From Nicotiana tabacum (lineage: Eukaryota; Streptophyta; Magnoliopsida; Solanales; Solanaceae): a DNA stretch of 64,000 nt. Where the stretch lies: positions 158,149,436-158,213,435 of the forward strand of contig NC_134087.1 in assembly GCF_000715075.1 (NCBI RefSeq), written 5' to 3'. Positions 11,489-22,884 of this stretch are shown here, one piece after another. The position numbers were made by a program, and so were the translations under genes. Below the pieces are notes generated by a model that was given only the letters and a program-made list of their open reading frames with translations, was not told the DNA's origin and searched no databases. How positions within the stretch are numbered: position 1 is the stretch's first letter; each line of letters begins with the position of its first letter.

Positions 11489-11768
11489 TGTTGAAAATTG
11501 ATAAAATAATTGTAGAAGGTTATACTCACTTACTTGAGGATTTGTATGGAATATTTGACCGTAAATGGGAAATGTGTGCTTTCTTGAAAATAAATTGTTA
11601 TTTATGGATCGGGTCGAGCGCCTCGGCATGTTGAAAATTGATAAAATAATTGTATAAGGTTATACTCACTTACTTGAGGATTTGTATGAAATATTTGACC
11701 GTAAATGGAAAATGTGTGCTTTCTTGAAAATAAATTGCTATTTGTGGATCGGGTCAAGCGCATCGGTA
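11489..11768 (+). repeat. 140-bp tandem duplication unique to the B 5' LTR
   Basis: Two copies (11489-11628, 11629-11768) each begin TGTTGAAAATTGATAAAATA. The 3' LTR has one copy. The length difference between the LTRs (143 bp) is almost exactly this unit, so it arose after integration. Confidence 0.9.
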
Positions 11769-12077
11769 GTAAATAGATGCATCTATGGTTCGCGCCATCT
11801 GACCCTCCGGCATTGCACATTTTAATATGATGTTGGACCGGGCCATACGACCTCAACATATTTGCGCATTTTAATTATTTGGAATTCTCTGTGATTTATA
11901 CTACTTAAATGCCTTGAAATGTAAGTGGTTAAATGATATGACTGAAATTAAAATCATATTCATGAAAGAAGAACTTATCACTTCCTATTATAAACTGTCA
12001 TTAATATTCATGATATCCATGCTTAGCATAACACTTTAATTATATTATTGTTGACCCTAGTAAGTGTCAAGTCGACC

Positions 12078-12169
12078 CCTCGTCACTACTTCTTCGAGGT
12101 TAGACTGGATACTTACTGGGTACATATTGTTTATGTACTCATACTACGCTTCTGTACTTAATTGTACAG
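12078..12169 (+). promoter_or_regulatory. Three consecutive hairpins near the start of the B transcript (H1-H3)
   Basis: H1 pairs CCTCG (12078-12082) with CGAGG (12095-12099). H2 pairs GTACATA (12120-12126) with TATGTAC (12132-12138). H3 pairs CTGTAC (12152-12157) with GTACAG (12164-12169). They lie 30-140 bp downstream of a TATA-like segment, so probably in the R leader. Element E has all three with different stem sequences (63117-63205). Confidence 0.65.
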
Positions 12170-12606
12170 GATCTGAGGCAGGTGCATCTAGTTACCCGCC
12201 CGGCGCGCATACGTGATCCTGGACTGAGACTTCACGATGAGCTGCCGCCTTTCGAGCCATTCAACAACATGCCGGAGTTTCTCTTTTGCTTGTATCTGTC
12301 TATTCTATTTTAGACAGTAGGATAGTCATCTTTTGTATATTCTGCTAGTTGTCCACATACTTGGTGACACTAGATTTTGGCACATGTTAGTAGACTTTGA
12401 TTTTTGGGTTGTATTTCTATAGTTATGATTTCTTCTAGTTGTTTCTGTTTTGCTTGCCTTAAAAATCCGTTATTTATCAAATGCTTTAAATTTAAGTAAA
12501 GTTAGATAGTGGGATTGCTTAATAAAAATAAAAAATCACTATTGGCTTATCTAGCAACGGTGTTGGACGCCATCACAGCCTGACATGGAGTTGGGTCGTG
12601 ACAATA

Positions 12607-12618
12607 TGGTATCAGAGC
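12607..12618 (+). other. Element B primer-binding site (initiator Met-tRNA)
   Basis: TGGTATCAGAGC begins four bases after the LTR end. It is the usual 12-nt complement of the 3' end of plant initiator tRNA-Met in many copia and gypsy elements. Confidence 0.92.
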
Positions 12619-12794
12619 ACAAGGTTTACGAGGTCTCACAAGTGATGGGCAGGCCTAAAAGAGTCTTGTAGATCGGTGCGAAGACGTCTGTACTTATCTT
12701 TGAGAGGCTATAGGGTATTAGGAAATTACTCTTTATTCATCTTCTAACGTGTAGTTGATGGTATACTATGTTTCTTTCTTCTATTCTCTCACTG

Positions 12795-14420
12795 ATGGTG
12801 AGAATGCGTACAATTGATGTTCCATACCCAAGAGGAGTTCCCCCCCCCCCCACTCCATCACTAGAGGCCGAGGGTGGGCACCAACCCGAGGTAGAGGACG
12901 AGGATGTCCTAGAGTTGCCCCAGTTGTACCGACATTGGATATAGTAGAGTATCCCATCATCGAGGAGCAGGGCGAGGTACCTATAGCAGAGCCTTCCCCC
13001 GTGGATTTCATGACAGCACCGGGCTTTCAGGAGGTCATGAGTCGTATGTTGCAGTTCATGGACTCTATGACCCAGGCTAGTTTATTTCCAGCAGACCCAA
13101 CCACATCTCCAGTGGGAGGGGGAGCATAGACCCCTACTGCTCAGGCTCCTAGGAATGCATCTGTAGTGTATCGGACTCTAGGTTCACTACTCGCGGATGG
13201 GACCCAGCCAGTTGCAGCACTGGCACCTGATCCTAGACCAGTTGCGGACGGTAATCTGCAGAAGTTGTTGGACGTATGGACTTGGCTACACCCTCTTGTC
13301 TTCGGAGGTGAGCGTCATGACGATGCCCTGGATTTCATTAATAGGTGCAGGGACAGACTGCACAACATGAGGATATTGGAGTCTCATAGGGTTGGCTTCA
13401 CTACTTTCCAGCTGGAGGGCAGGCCCGTAAATGGTGGCATTCATATCTTCTTGGCAGACCAGCGGGTTCTCCTCCCATGTCTTGAGGCCAATTCACATAG
13501 TTTTTCTTGGATAGGTATATTCCACCTTCCGAAAGGGAAGAGTTGAGGTATCAGTTTGAGTAGCTTGTGCAGGGTCAGATGTCACTAACCGACTATGAGG
13601 CGAGGTTTTCTAAGTTGTCTTGCCGTGCACTTACGATACTTCCTACAGACGCGGAGAGAGTGTGGATCGGAGGTTTATTGTAGGGTTGCACTCCGATATT
13701 AGGGCCAATATGGCTCGAGAGATTGAGATGGGGACTTCTTATCAGCTGGTAAGTGAGATTGCTCGGAGGATTGAGGGCTACCGTCAGAGAGGTAGAGAGT
13801 AGATGCAATAGGACAAGAGGGTCCGTTTCTCTAGAGAGTTTAAAGGTGCCCCGGTTAGGGGCAGAGGTCAGTTTGGGAGGGGTCAACCTAGCAGGCCCCC
13901 ATATTCAGCACCACCACCTCCTCAAGGTGCTCCACCGCGCCCCTATTTCAGCACCATACTAGAGAGCTCTTACCGCCCACCAGCCATCCAGGGTTCTTCC
14001 AGTAGGTACTTAGATCACTAGGGTTTTTCCAGCTCCTATTTCAGTGCCATACTAGAGAGCTCTCACCGCCCACCAGCCATCCAGGGTTCTTCCAGTAGGT
14101 ACTTAGATCACTAGGGTTTTTCCAGCTCCTATTTTAGTGCCATGCTGAAGAGTTCATACCGCCCACCGGCTATTTAGGCTTATTCTAGTGGGTATAGAGG
14201 CCATCGGGGTCAAACGCCAGGGAAGCAGGTCATCGCACCGAGGGGCTATTTCGAGTGCGGAGATCTCGGTCACATGAGGAGATACTCCCCGAGTCTTCGG
14301 GGCAAGGCAGTGCAGCATGGCCAACAGCCCATGATTTCAGCACCGGCTGTCCGACCGCCCAGAGGCGGAGGGTAGGCTGGTAGGGGTCATCCTAGAGGTG
14401 GAGGCCAGGCAGAGGGAGGC
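12795..14420 (+). pseudogene. Element B gag
   Basis: The start at 12795 (MVRMRT) is the first ATG after the leader in a plausible context. A C12 run at 12840-12851 probably shifts the frame. Further segments are a capsid-like stretch (GGERHDDALDFINRCRDRLHNM, 13310-13375), a stretch with RRFIVGLHSDIRANMAREIEM-like sequence split across frames (13660-13800), 93-bp repeats (13942-14170), and a decayed zinc knuckle at about 14245-14290 (YFECGDLGHMRRYSP, two of three cysteines lost). Gag would form the particle shell; this copy has many stops. Confidence 0.8.
13942..14170 (+). repeat. 93-bp in-frame tandem repeats in the gag linker of B
   Basis: Units start at 13942, 14035 and 14128 (the third partial); each begins CCTATTT and encodes a segment containing SSYRPPAIQGSS or a variant. 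The period is 31 codons, so repeat number does not alter the frame. Both complete units carry the same in-frame TAG after YLDH. Confidence 0.88.
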
Positions 14421-14479
14421 TAGTCAGCTACTGTTTAGTCAGGCGGGGGCCAGCACGCCGATGCTCCAGCCAGATTCTA

Positions 14480-14930
14480 TACTTTTTCGGCCAGGCCAAA
14501 TGCATTGGCCTCGGATGCTGCGATCACAGGTATTATTTCCGTCTACGGTAGGGATGCTTCAGTACTATTTGATCCAGGGTCTACCTATTCTATATATCGT
14601 CTCTATTTTCTCATTTCCTGGATATTCCTCATGAGTCTTTGGGTACTCTTGTTTATGTGTCCATTCTTGTGGGCGCTTCTGTGGTTGTGGATCAGATCTA
14701 TTGGTCTTGTATGGTCACATTCTGTAGTTACGAGACTACAGTAGACCTCCTATTACTTGATATGACCAAATTTGAGGTCATCTTGGGCATGAACTGGTTA
14801 TCCCCATATCACGCCCTCCTAGATTGTCATGCCAAGACTATTATTTTAGCTATGCCAGAGTTTCTGAGGTAGAAGAGAAAGGGTTCCTCCATTAGTACAT
14901 CTAGTCGGGTCATCTTTTTCTGAAGGCTCG
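14480..14930 (+). pseudogene. Element B aspartic protease
   Basis: AAITGIISVYGRDASVLFDPGSTYS (14515-14590, quoted in part) carries the protease active-site segment typical of this clade. A frameshift near 14590-14640 moves the rest to another frame (14639-14872), with the conserved LLLLDMTKFEVILGMNWLSP end. A stop follows near 14870. It would cleave the Gag-Pol polyprotein. Confidence 0.8.
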
Positions 14931-14934
14931 ATAT

Positions 14935-15800
14935 ATGGTCGAGAAAGGTTTTTTGGCTTATCTAGATTATGTTCGGGACACCACCGTAGAGTCTCCGACA
15001 ATTGATTCAATGCCAGTTGTCCGGGAATTTGCCGATGTGTTTCCTTCTGACCTTCCAGGCATGCTACCGGATTGTGATATTGATTTCTATAGTGATTTGG
15101 CTCTAGGTACCCAGCCTATATCTATCCCAGTGTACAGTATGGCTTTGAAAGAATTGAAGGAGCAGCTTGAGGAGTTTTTAGCAAAAGGGTTTGTGAGACC
15201 AAGTGTATCACCTTGGGGTGCACTAGTGTTATTTGTGAAGAAGAAAGATGGAACTATGCAGATGAGCATTGATTATCGCCAGTTGAACAAAGTTACCATC
15301 AAGAACAAGTACCCATTGTCGCGTATTGATGATTTGTTTGACTTGTTGTAGGGTGCTAGGGTGTTCTCTAAGATTGACTTGAGGTCAGGGTATCATCAGC
15401 TAAAGATTCGGGACTCAGATGTTCCAAAGACTGCTTTTTGTACTAGATATGGCCATTATGAGTTCCTGGTGATGTCTTTCGGCTTGACTAATGCACCGGC
15501 GACATTTATTGATTTGATGAACAGGGTGTTCAGGACTTATATTGATTTTTTCGTCATTGTCTTCATTGATGACATCTTTATGTACTTACGTAGCCTGAGG
15601 GAGAACAAGCAACATTTGAGGGTGGTGCTTCAGACATTGCGAGAATAGAAGCTATATGCTAAGTTCTCCAAGTGTAAGTTTTGGCTAGATTATGTGGCAT
15701 TCTTGGGACATGTTGTGTCAGGAGAGGGTATTAAGATGGATCCCAAGAAGTTGAGGCAGTTTAGAGTTGGCCACGTCCCACATCGGTGATTGAGATCAAG
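14935..15800 (+). pseudogene. Element B reverse transcriptase
   Basis: Segment 14935-15351 holds the N-terminal linker ([15 protein letters not shown]), fingers ([12 protein letters not shown]) and [19 protein letters not shown] replaces a glutamine codon at 15349. Segment 15361-15648 holds [32 protein letters not shown] and the catalytic FIDD box, and ends in another TAG. A frame slip near 15745 precedes the FLGLAGYYRWF-like thumb end. Nonsense changes rather than large deletions inactivate it. Confidence 0.9.
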
Positions 15801-16420
15801 AGTTTCCTAGGGTTAGCCGGTTATTATCGCTGGTTCGTGCAGGACTTCTCATCCATTGCCGCACCTTTGACTAGATGACTCAGAAGGGTGCTCCATTCCG
15901 TTGGTTTGATGATTGTGAGGCGAGCTTTTAGAAGCACAAGACAACTTTGACTACAGCACCAGTTCTAGTATTGCCTTCCAGTTCGGGGATGTATACCATG
16001 TATTACGATGCTTCAAGTGTTGTCTTGGGTAGTGTATTGATGCAGGAGAGGCGAGTTATTTCATATGATTCATGTCAGCTGAAGATTCATGAGAAGAATT
16101 ACCCCATGCACGACCTAGAGCCAGTCATGATTGTTCATGCTCTTAAGATTTGGAGGCATTATCTGTATGGGGTGTCATGTGAGTTTTATACTGATCATCG
16201 CAGCTTACAGCATTTGTTCAAGCAAAGGGATCTCAATTTGAGGTAGTGTAGATGGCTTGAGCTACTGAAGGATTATGACATCACCATTCTTTACCATCCG
16301 GGCAAGGCAAATATGATTGTGGATGCCTTAAGCAGGAAGCCAGAGAGTATGGGTAGCTTGACATTCATTTCAGCAGAGGAGAGGCCACTAGCTTTGGACA
16401 TTCAGCCCTTGGCTAATAGA
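15800..16420 (+). pseudogene. Element B RNase H and connection region
   Basis: Open segment 15947-16246 shows [10 protein letters not shown] (first Asp), [13 protein letters not shown] (Glu) and YTDHRSL (Asp), followed by a stop after FKQRDLNLR. The next frame reads [20 protein letters not shown] and DALSRKPES, the tether to integrase. The acidic residues survive. Confidence 0.85.
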
Positions 16421-16639
16421 CTTGTGAGGTTAGATATTTTAGAGCCCAATTGAGTTCTTACATGTTTTGCTGCCCAGTCTTCACTATTGGGGCAGATCAA
16501 GGTTCGGCAGTATAATGATCTGCACTTGGTAGTTCTTAGAGAAACGGTGCTACAGAGTAGTGCCAAGGAGGTTTCTATTGACGAGGATGGTGTTCTGTGA
16601 CTCCAAGGTCGTCTATGTGTTCCTAATGTCGATGGCTTG

Positions 16640-17480
16640 AGGGAGAGGATTCTAGATGAGTCACACTATTCATAGTATTCTATTCATCTAGATGCTATGA
16701 AGATGTATCGTGACCTGAGACAGCATTATTGGTGGCGGTGGATAAAGAAAGACATAGTAGAGTATGTAGCTAGGTGCCTAAATTGCCAACAGGTCAAGTA
16801 TGAGTACCAGAGGCCAGGTGGCCTACTTCAGCAGATGACTATACCTGAGTGGAAATGGGAGCACATCACTATGGACTTTGTTATTGGATTTCCGTAGGCC
16901 TTACGGAAGTTTGATGCAATTTGGGTCATTGTCGACATGTTGACCGAGTCGGCACACTTCATTCCGGTTGCATACTACCTATACTTTAGAGAAGTTGGCC
17001 CAGATTTATATTCAGGAGATAGTTCGGTTGCATGGTGTGCCTGTTTCCATCATATCAGATAGAGGTCCTGAGTTCACTTCCCATTTCTGGAGAGCTGTAT
17101 AGAGTGAGTTGGGGACCCGCGTAGAGCTCATCAAAGCATTTGATCCTCAGACCGACGGGCAGTCAGAGCAGATAGTTCAGATCCTGGAGGACATGCTCAG
17201 AGCATGTGTGACTAACTTTGGAGGGCAGTGGGAAGTTCTTGCCCTTGGTCGAGTTTGCTTACAACAACAGATATTAGTCCAGCATCGAGATGGCTCCATT
17301 TGAGGCTTTATACAATCAGCTCTATCATTCTCCCATTGGGTGGTTCGAACCCGGCGAGGCTAGATTATATGATACTGATCTGGTGAAGGATGCCTTGGAA
17401 AGGTAAAGTTGATTTAGGAGCAATTCTGCACAGCACAGTCCAGGCAGAAGAGTTGCGCGAATCAGAAGGCACGTGATGTA
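16640..17480 (+). pseudogene. Element B integrase (zinc finger and core)
   Basis: Segment 16697-16897 has the CLNCQQVK half of the HHCC finger and MDFVIGFP with the first catalytic Asp. The second is in ISDRGPEF (about 17055-17080), and the Glu follows in GQSEQIVQ (17109-17303 frame). Stops and frameshifts separate them. Intact copies would insert the DNA with the 5-bp duplication seen at both ends of B. Confidence 0.88.
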
Positions 17481-17486
17481 TCATTT

Positions 17487-17996
17487 ATGGTAGGCGAGAA
17501 GGTTCTCTTGAAAGTCATGTCGATGAAGGGGATTATGAGATTCAGAAAGAAGGGCAAGTTGAGACCAAGGTTTATAGGTCCATTTGAGGTGTTGAGGCGA
17601 GTTGGGGAGGTTGCTTATGAGCTTGCATTACCTCCCAGCCTATCAGGGGTTCATCCGATTTTTCATGTGTCTATGCTTCAGAGGTATCACATCGACTTGT
17701 CATATGTACTAGACTTCAACACTATTCAGCTAGATGAGAGCTTGGGTTATGAGGAAGAACTAGTTGCTATTATTGCTAGACAGGATCGCCAGTTGAGATC
17801 CAAGAGGATTTCCGCGGTAAAAGTTCAGTGGAGGGGCCACCCAGTTAAGAAGGCGATCTGGGAGTCTGAGGAGGACATGCAAAATAGATATCCACACTTA
17901 TTCAGCACTCCAGGTACGAATCTAAACCCGTTCGAGGACGAACGTTGTTTAAGAGGTGGAGAATGTAATGATCCGACCGATCGTTTTGCTTTCTAG
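17487..17996 (+). pseudogene. Element B integrase C-terminus with GPY/F and chromodomain
   Basis: This is the longest intact piece of B (169 codons). GPY/F appears as [18 protein letters not shown], then [13 protein letters not shown]. The chromodomain is at about residues 90-140 ([31 protein letters not shown]). The frame runs through the PPT into the 3' LTR, ending DPTDRFAF at 17996, so the last 11 residues or so are LTR-encoded. The chromodomain places B in the Tekay/Del branch. Confidence 0.88.
17951..17963 (+). other. Element B polypurine tract
   Basis: AAGAGGTGGAGAA directly precedes the 3' LTR (TGTAATGATCC) and overlaps the end of the chromodomain frame. Confidence 0.8.
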
Positions 17997-20627
17997 AACC
18001 ACGTTCCCCTAAATAAGGCTTCCCGTACTTTCTTTTACTGATTTATTACTTGTGGAGATGGTTAGTTTGGGATTTGGAAGAGTTTGGGTTGAATTCAAAA
18101 CACTTGGTTCATTAAGGTTGGCTTAAAAGACCAAGTTTGACTTCGGTCAACATTTTGAGGAAACGATCTCAGAATAGGGATTTGACACAGTTCCAATAGG
18201 CTTGTATGGTGATTTTGGACTTGGGCGTATGTTCGGATCGGGTTTTGGATGACCCAGGAGCGGTTTTGGCGCCTAATAGTGAAAGATTGGTTCTTGAAGA
18301 TTTTGAAAGTTCTTTAAAAATTGGTTTGGGAAGGTTTTGGTGATATCGAGGTCCAAACGTAATTCTGAGATGGAGAGTAGTTCTGTAATGTCATTTAAGA
18401 CTTGCACGCAAAATATGGTATCATTCCGAGTAGTATAAGTACGTTTCGGCACATTGGAAGTAAATTGAAGAACTTGAAGTTCTTAAGTTTGACTCAATTG
18501 GTTTTAGGGTGTGATTCTTTATTTTAATGTTGTTTCAGGCGTTCCGAGAGTTATAACAATTCGCTTTATGATTCCAAACTTGTTGGTACGTTCGGGCGGG
18601 ACCCAGGGCCCTCGAGCGTCAATCGGACGAGGCCCGGACCAAGTTGAAAGTTTGGAGCAAGAGCTGAAGCTCCAGCTGCTATCATAACCGCACCTGCGGT
18701 TGTTCAGCCGCAGGTGCGAGCTTGCAGGTGCGGGCAACGCCTCGCAGATGCAGCCCAAGGAGGGGAGCCCAGGTTCCACAGAAGCAGGACCGCAGGAGCG
18801 GGAGCCCGTTTGCGGAAGAGACCCCAGCCAGCCCAACCAATTCCGCAGAAGCAGACACATGGTCCACAGAAGTGGATCCGCTGATGCGGCCAAGGCACCG
18901 TTGGTGCGAAAAAGATGGAGGTAGTACACCTCATTTAATACAGGTGTTAGGCATTTTCCTCCCATTATTTACACATTTGGGCGATTGGGGAGCTCTCAAA
19001 GAGGGGAATTCGACTTAGCACTTTGAGGTAAGTAATTTCTACACAATGTGAGTTAAATATACAGTTTATGGGTATATTATACATGTAAATTATTGAAAAT
19101 CAAGGGTTTAGGTGAAAACCTATGGTTTTGTTAAAAATGAGATTTAACCACAAAATTTGTTATGGAATTCAGTAAAAATTATATATTTATGTTCTTAAGG
19201 TTATGGGTAACAACTTCCTTTAAAACAATTCTGGAATCCGAGCATGTGGGCTTGGGGGTGAATGTTAGGAATCTTGCAATCTAGGTTGGGTAATCACTTA
19301 AATGGTGGAGTTGTGAACTTTTGAGCATAGATTGATTAGTTTATGTAATGTTTGACTAGTTTCGAGTCGTTTGGCGTCAAATTTGTAGGTTTGAGCGTGT
19401 TCTTGAATTGGAAAATAGGCTTTGAGACGACGTAAGTCTCCTTTCTAACCTTGTAAGAGGGAATTAACCCCATGGGTGAATTAAATAAATGTTTGTACCT
19501 ATCTGTGGGGACTACGTACATGTGTGGTGATGAGCGTCCGTACGTAGCTACTATTATGTTATTGCCCGAGTAGTTTAGGAACTGTATCATGCTATATTTG
19601 AAATTCTTGCGTCCTTACTTGCTATTATAATCACTTAAGTCATATTGAAAATTGATAAAATAATTGTAAAAGGTTATACTCACTTACTTGAGGATTTGTA
19701 TGAAATATTTGACCATAAATGGGAAATGTGTGCTTTCTTGAAAATAAATTGTTATTTGTGGATCGGACCGAGTGCCTCGGTAGTAAATAGCTGCATCTAT
19801 GGTTCGCGTCATTCGACCCTCCGGCAGTGCACAGTTTAATATGATGTTGGACAGGACTGTACGACCTCGGCATAATTGCGCATATTAATTATTTGGAATT
19901 CTCTATGATTTATACTGCTTAAATGCCTTGAAATGTAAGCGGTTAAATGATATGACTGACATTGAAATCATATTTATGAAAGAAGAACTTATCACTTCCT
20001 GTTATTAAACTATCATTATTATTCATGATATCCATGCTTAGCATAACACTTTAATTATATTATTGTTGACCCTAGTAAGTGTCAAGTCGACCCCTCGTTA
20101 CTACTTCTTTGAGGTTAGACTGGATACTTACTGGGTACATATTGTTTATATACTCATACTACGCTTCTATACTTAATTGTACAGGATCTGAGGTGGGTGC
20201 ATCTAGTTACCCGCCCAGCGCGCATACTTGACCTTGGACTGAGACTTCACGGTGAGCTACCCCCTTTCGAGCCGTTCAGCAGCATGCCGGAGTTTCTCTT
20301 TTGTTTGTATCTATCTATTCTATTTCTGACAATAGGATAGTCATCTTTTGTATATTCTGCTAGTTGTACACACACTTGCGACACTAGATCTTTGCACATA
20401 TTAGTAGACTTGATTTTTGGATTGTATTTCTATGGTTATGTTTTCTTCTAGTTGTTTCCGTTTTGCTTGCCTTCAAAATCTGTTATTATCAAATGCTTTA
20501 AATTTAAGTAAAGATAGGTGATGGCATTGTTTAATAAAAATGGAAAATCACTAAGTTGTTCACTATTGGCTTGTCTAGTAACGGTGATGGATGCCATCAC
20601 GATCTGACATGGAGTTGGGTCGTGACA
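17964..20627 (+). repeat. Element B 3' LTR
   Basis: It starts TGTAATGATCCGACC and ends GGGTCGTGACA and matches the 5' LTR along its length with scattered substitutions, many of them C/G to T/A as expected after methylation. It lacks the 140-bp duplication. H1 is retained (20093-20114, one G-U pair); H2 and H3 each carry an unpaired change. Confidence 0.95.
18688..18909. repeat. Palindrome array in the B 3' LTR
   Basis: Units include CCGCACCTGCGG, CCGCAGGTGCGA, TTGCAGGTGCGG and TCGCAGATGCAG, then CCGCAGAAGCAG-like copies. Several centres differ from the 5' LTR copy. Confidence 0.75.
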
Positions 20628-20632
20628 TGGTA
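20628..20632 (+). other. Right target-site duplication of element B (TGGTA)
   Basis: Matches 9792-9796 exactly and is the first part of the PBS TGGTATCAGAGTC belonging to the element that B interrupted. Confidence 0.92.
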
Positions 20633-20704
20633 TCAGAGTCTATTTCTTGTTAATGATCAAGAATCAGTTACGAAAATGTTAGAAAGTACTTTAGGTATTG
20701 TCTC
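20628..20704 (+). mobile_element. PBS and leader remnant of the A-type element interrupted by B
   Basis: TGGTATCAGAG (20628-20638) plus about 65 bp of leader-like sequence continues the A-family element after its LTR ended at 9789. It stops where the E LTR begins (TGTGACGACCC at 20705). No coding content. Confidence 0.6.
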
Positions 20705-20906
20705 TGTGACGACCCGAATTTTCCCACCCTCGGAGGTCGTGATGGAGCCTACTAATGTGAGCTAGCCAAGTCAAACCTTTAACTACTTACATCATTATCC
20801 AATTATTTCTGGTTAACAATTATAAGGCGATAACGTGATAACAACGGAAATTCAAATTTAAGCGGAAGGCAACAATAAAATATATGAAAACTGCATCTAT
20901 TACAAA
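20705..20906 (-). repeat. Element E LTR, first part (minus strand)
   Basis: TGTGACGACCCGAATTTTCC is the antisense of a Tekay-type LTR end. On the minus strand this stretch reads ...GGGTCGTCACA and resembles the last 60 bp of the B LTR (the GATGGATGCCATCACG region). Interrupted at 20906 by element C; continues at 62887. Confidence 0.75.
20902..20906 (+). other. Left target-site duplication of element C (ACAAA)
   Basis: ACAAA before TGTAGACATG; the right copy at 62887-62891 reads ATAAA, one C-to-T change. Confidence 0.7.
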
Positions 20907-21380
20907 TGTAGACATGTGATTTTTGACCCTCCCCAAGATTTTTTATATATTAGCGTAAAATATTTAATTTAGGCATAATATAGATATTTTAAGTAATTTT
21001 GACTCTTTTACTTTAATTTTATTACAAGTAAACAAAAAAATCACAAAAATAGGTTCATTGATGCTTTGTAGTAATTTTTAATCTAAAAAAAATCTTAAAA
21101 AAATATATAAAACAATAGTATCGTATTTTTAATTTAATATGATATTTGAAAATACAAAAAATAGATTGTTTTAATGGTTAGTTTTATTGTAATAATTATT
21201 TGAATAGTAAGAATAATTAACAAATGGGCCCGTATTTTTAATCTCGTTCGCAGCGAAAGAATAGAGCTTGGGCTCGAGCAACCCATCTTTAGGCCTAATT
21301 TTGGACCTAGCCTACAATTGCCAATCCCATAATTCTTAGGCCCATACCCCTTAACCTAAAACCCTACCAAAAACCTAGAC

Positions 21381-21390
21381 TATATAAATA
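21381..21390 (+). promoter_or_regulatory. TATA box of the C 5' LTR
   Basis: TATATAAATA followed about 30 bp later by GAACAGAAAAAAA. The D TATA box has the same GAACAGAAAAAA sequence shortly downstream, suggesting a shared promoter layout. The 3' LTR has it at 60989-60998. Confidence 0.65.
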
Positions 21391-22705
21391 AAAGGAACGG
21401 AAAAGAATGAAAAGAACAGAAAAAAATACACAAAAAAGGTTGCGCTGTGCAAAAACAGACCCCCCATGCGCGTCATCTTCTCCGACGACCCCTGCGCAGC
21501 AAAGAGACCCCCCTGCCCATCGTCTTCAACCCAACATCCACACCCCTCATCGTCGAACCTCTCACACCGCTAGCCTTACCTGCCGGCTGCAACTCCATCC
21601 CAAACGACAACTCCTTCAGCCATAGCTTCTTCCTTTTCTAACCTTGAACACCCCTGAGCAGATCCCCACTGTTACACTCGCCCAGAAGTCAGCCGCCCTG
21701 CACGCTCACAACACTGCCTGATCGTCGTCCACCACGAGGCTGCCATTTTTGGCAAGATTCACCTTCACACACACACATGCACCATGACACACACAGCCAT
21801 ACACACACAAAAAAAACTGCGCAGCCATGTTACAACAAAAACATAGCTCATCGTCTCCATTTTTCTGCCATCCAAAACAACCCTGAGATCTACGTAAGCC
21901 GACAGTCTTCAGTCAGTAGTCTGTTGTTTCTTTGGGTCGTGCTTCCGCTCGAGGTCGCCGTGTCAGGTTCGTCGAGGTGTTCGGTGATATGTTGTCCGAG
22001 ATTCCAGTTGTTTTGGATTTCCGGCGAGGTTCCGGCTCATAGTTTTGGTATTTCAGTCCACCGATCATGGCTCTGTTTGGTTTGACGAGTGATGTTGTAA
22101 ATCTCCATCTTTGTTTATCAACATAGAGTTATTTTGAATTCATTTCCATACCCATCAAAGACAACGTGTTCTTTCAAGTGCAAACGTTTTGCAGCTTCCA
22201 ACACCCTGAAATGGGAAACAATCCGTTTTTTTATCTAAAGAAAACTGAGTGTTTTTGAATCTATTAATTAAGTCATAAAGGGGTTTCATGGAATTGAAGA
22301 AATCAAACAGGGTCTCGTGGGCTACTGGACCTAATCTTTGTCAGCGTAAACAATGATTAAAGTGTGGGTTTGAATCTGTGTTTGGTTGAGTCTCCGGTGC
22401 TAATTCGGATTTCGTCCGCGGTTCGGCACATTTCGAGTGTTAAACATCGAAACAACCAATTGTCCGGCTCTATTGAGGTTCAACTCTCTCATCCTCTATT
22501 CGTTTTATGCAAGCTTAATATTAATTATTTGTTTGGTGATATGATACCGTTGATTCTGTAACTGTTCTCCGTGGTTTTGAATTTGATCGCTCGGTTATCT
22601 GCTCGTGTTTACTTAAATTGGTTATAGCTGAACATGATTTTGTCACAGTATAGAAATTGGGTGCTATTCATCAACTGAACTACGTCAAATTAGATAAAAG
22701 GGCTC

Positions 22706-22858
22706 GGGTGTACATTTCATGTGACCCTACCATAATTTTGAATAATGATAGTAGAAGTAAACATGTTAAAACCCGGGGGTGCATTTCATGTGACCCGGTT
22801 CTAATTTCCAACAAGGTTAAATAGAGCGTGTCGTGAACCGCAGGTGCATTTCATGTGG
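22706..22858 (+). repeat. Three spaced copies of a GGTGCATTTCATGTGAC motif in the C LTR
   Basis: Copies at 22706-22725, 22776-22796 and 22841-22858; the 3' LTR has them at 62320-62340, 62390-62410 and 62456-62475. Each D LTR has one good copy (26336-26354 in the first) and one weaker one. The sequence between copies is unrelated. Confidence 0.8.
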
Positions 22859-22884
22859 TGTGGCTTGCGATATATTTTAAATGA

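Larger units (their letters stand above)
9797..12603 (+). repeat. Element B 5' LTR
   Basis: It starts TGTAACGACCCGACC and ends GGGTCGTGACA, with the PBS four bases later. It contains a palindrome array (10535-10755), a 140-bp duplication (11489-11768), an AT-rich TATA-like segment TTTAATTATATTATTG near 12031-12046, and three hairpins just downstream (12078-12169). TGTAACGACCC at the start and GGGTCGTGACA at the end are near-inverted repeats. Confidence 0.95.
9797..20627 (+). mobile_element. Element B: full-length Tekay-type chromovirus (10.8 kb), coding-dead
   Basis: Both LTRs, PBS, gag, protease, RT, RNase H, integrase, chromodomain and PPT are in the canonical order, flanked by a perfect 5-bp TSD. 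LTR lengths are 2807 and 2664 bp; the difference is explained by a 140-bp duplication in the 5' LTR. Gag and every pol domain carry stops or frameshifts, so it cannot mobilise itself. LTR divergence is visibly higher than between the D LTRs, so it appears older than D. Confidence 0.95.
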
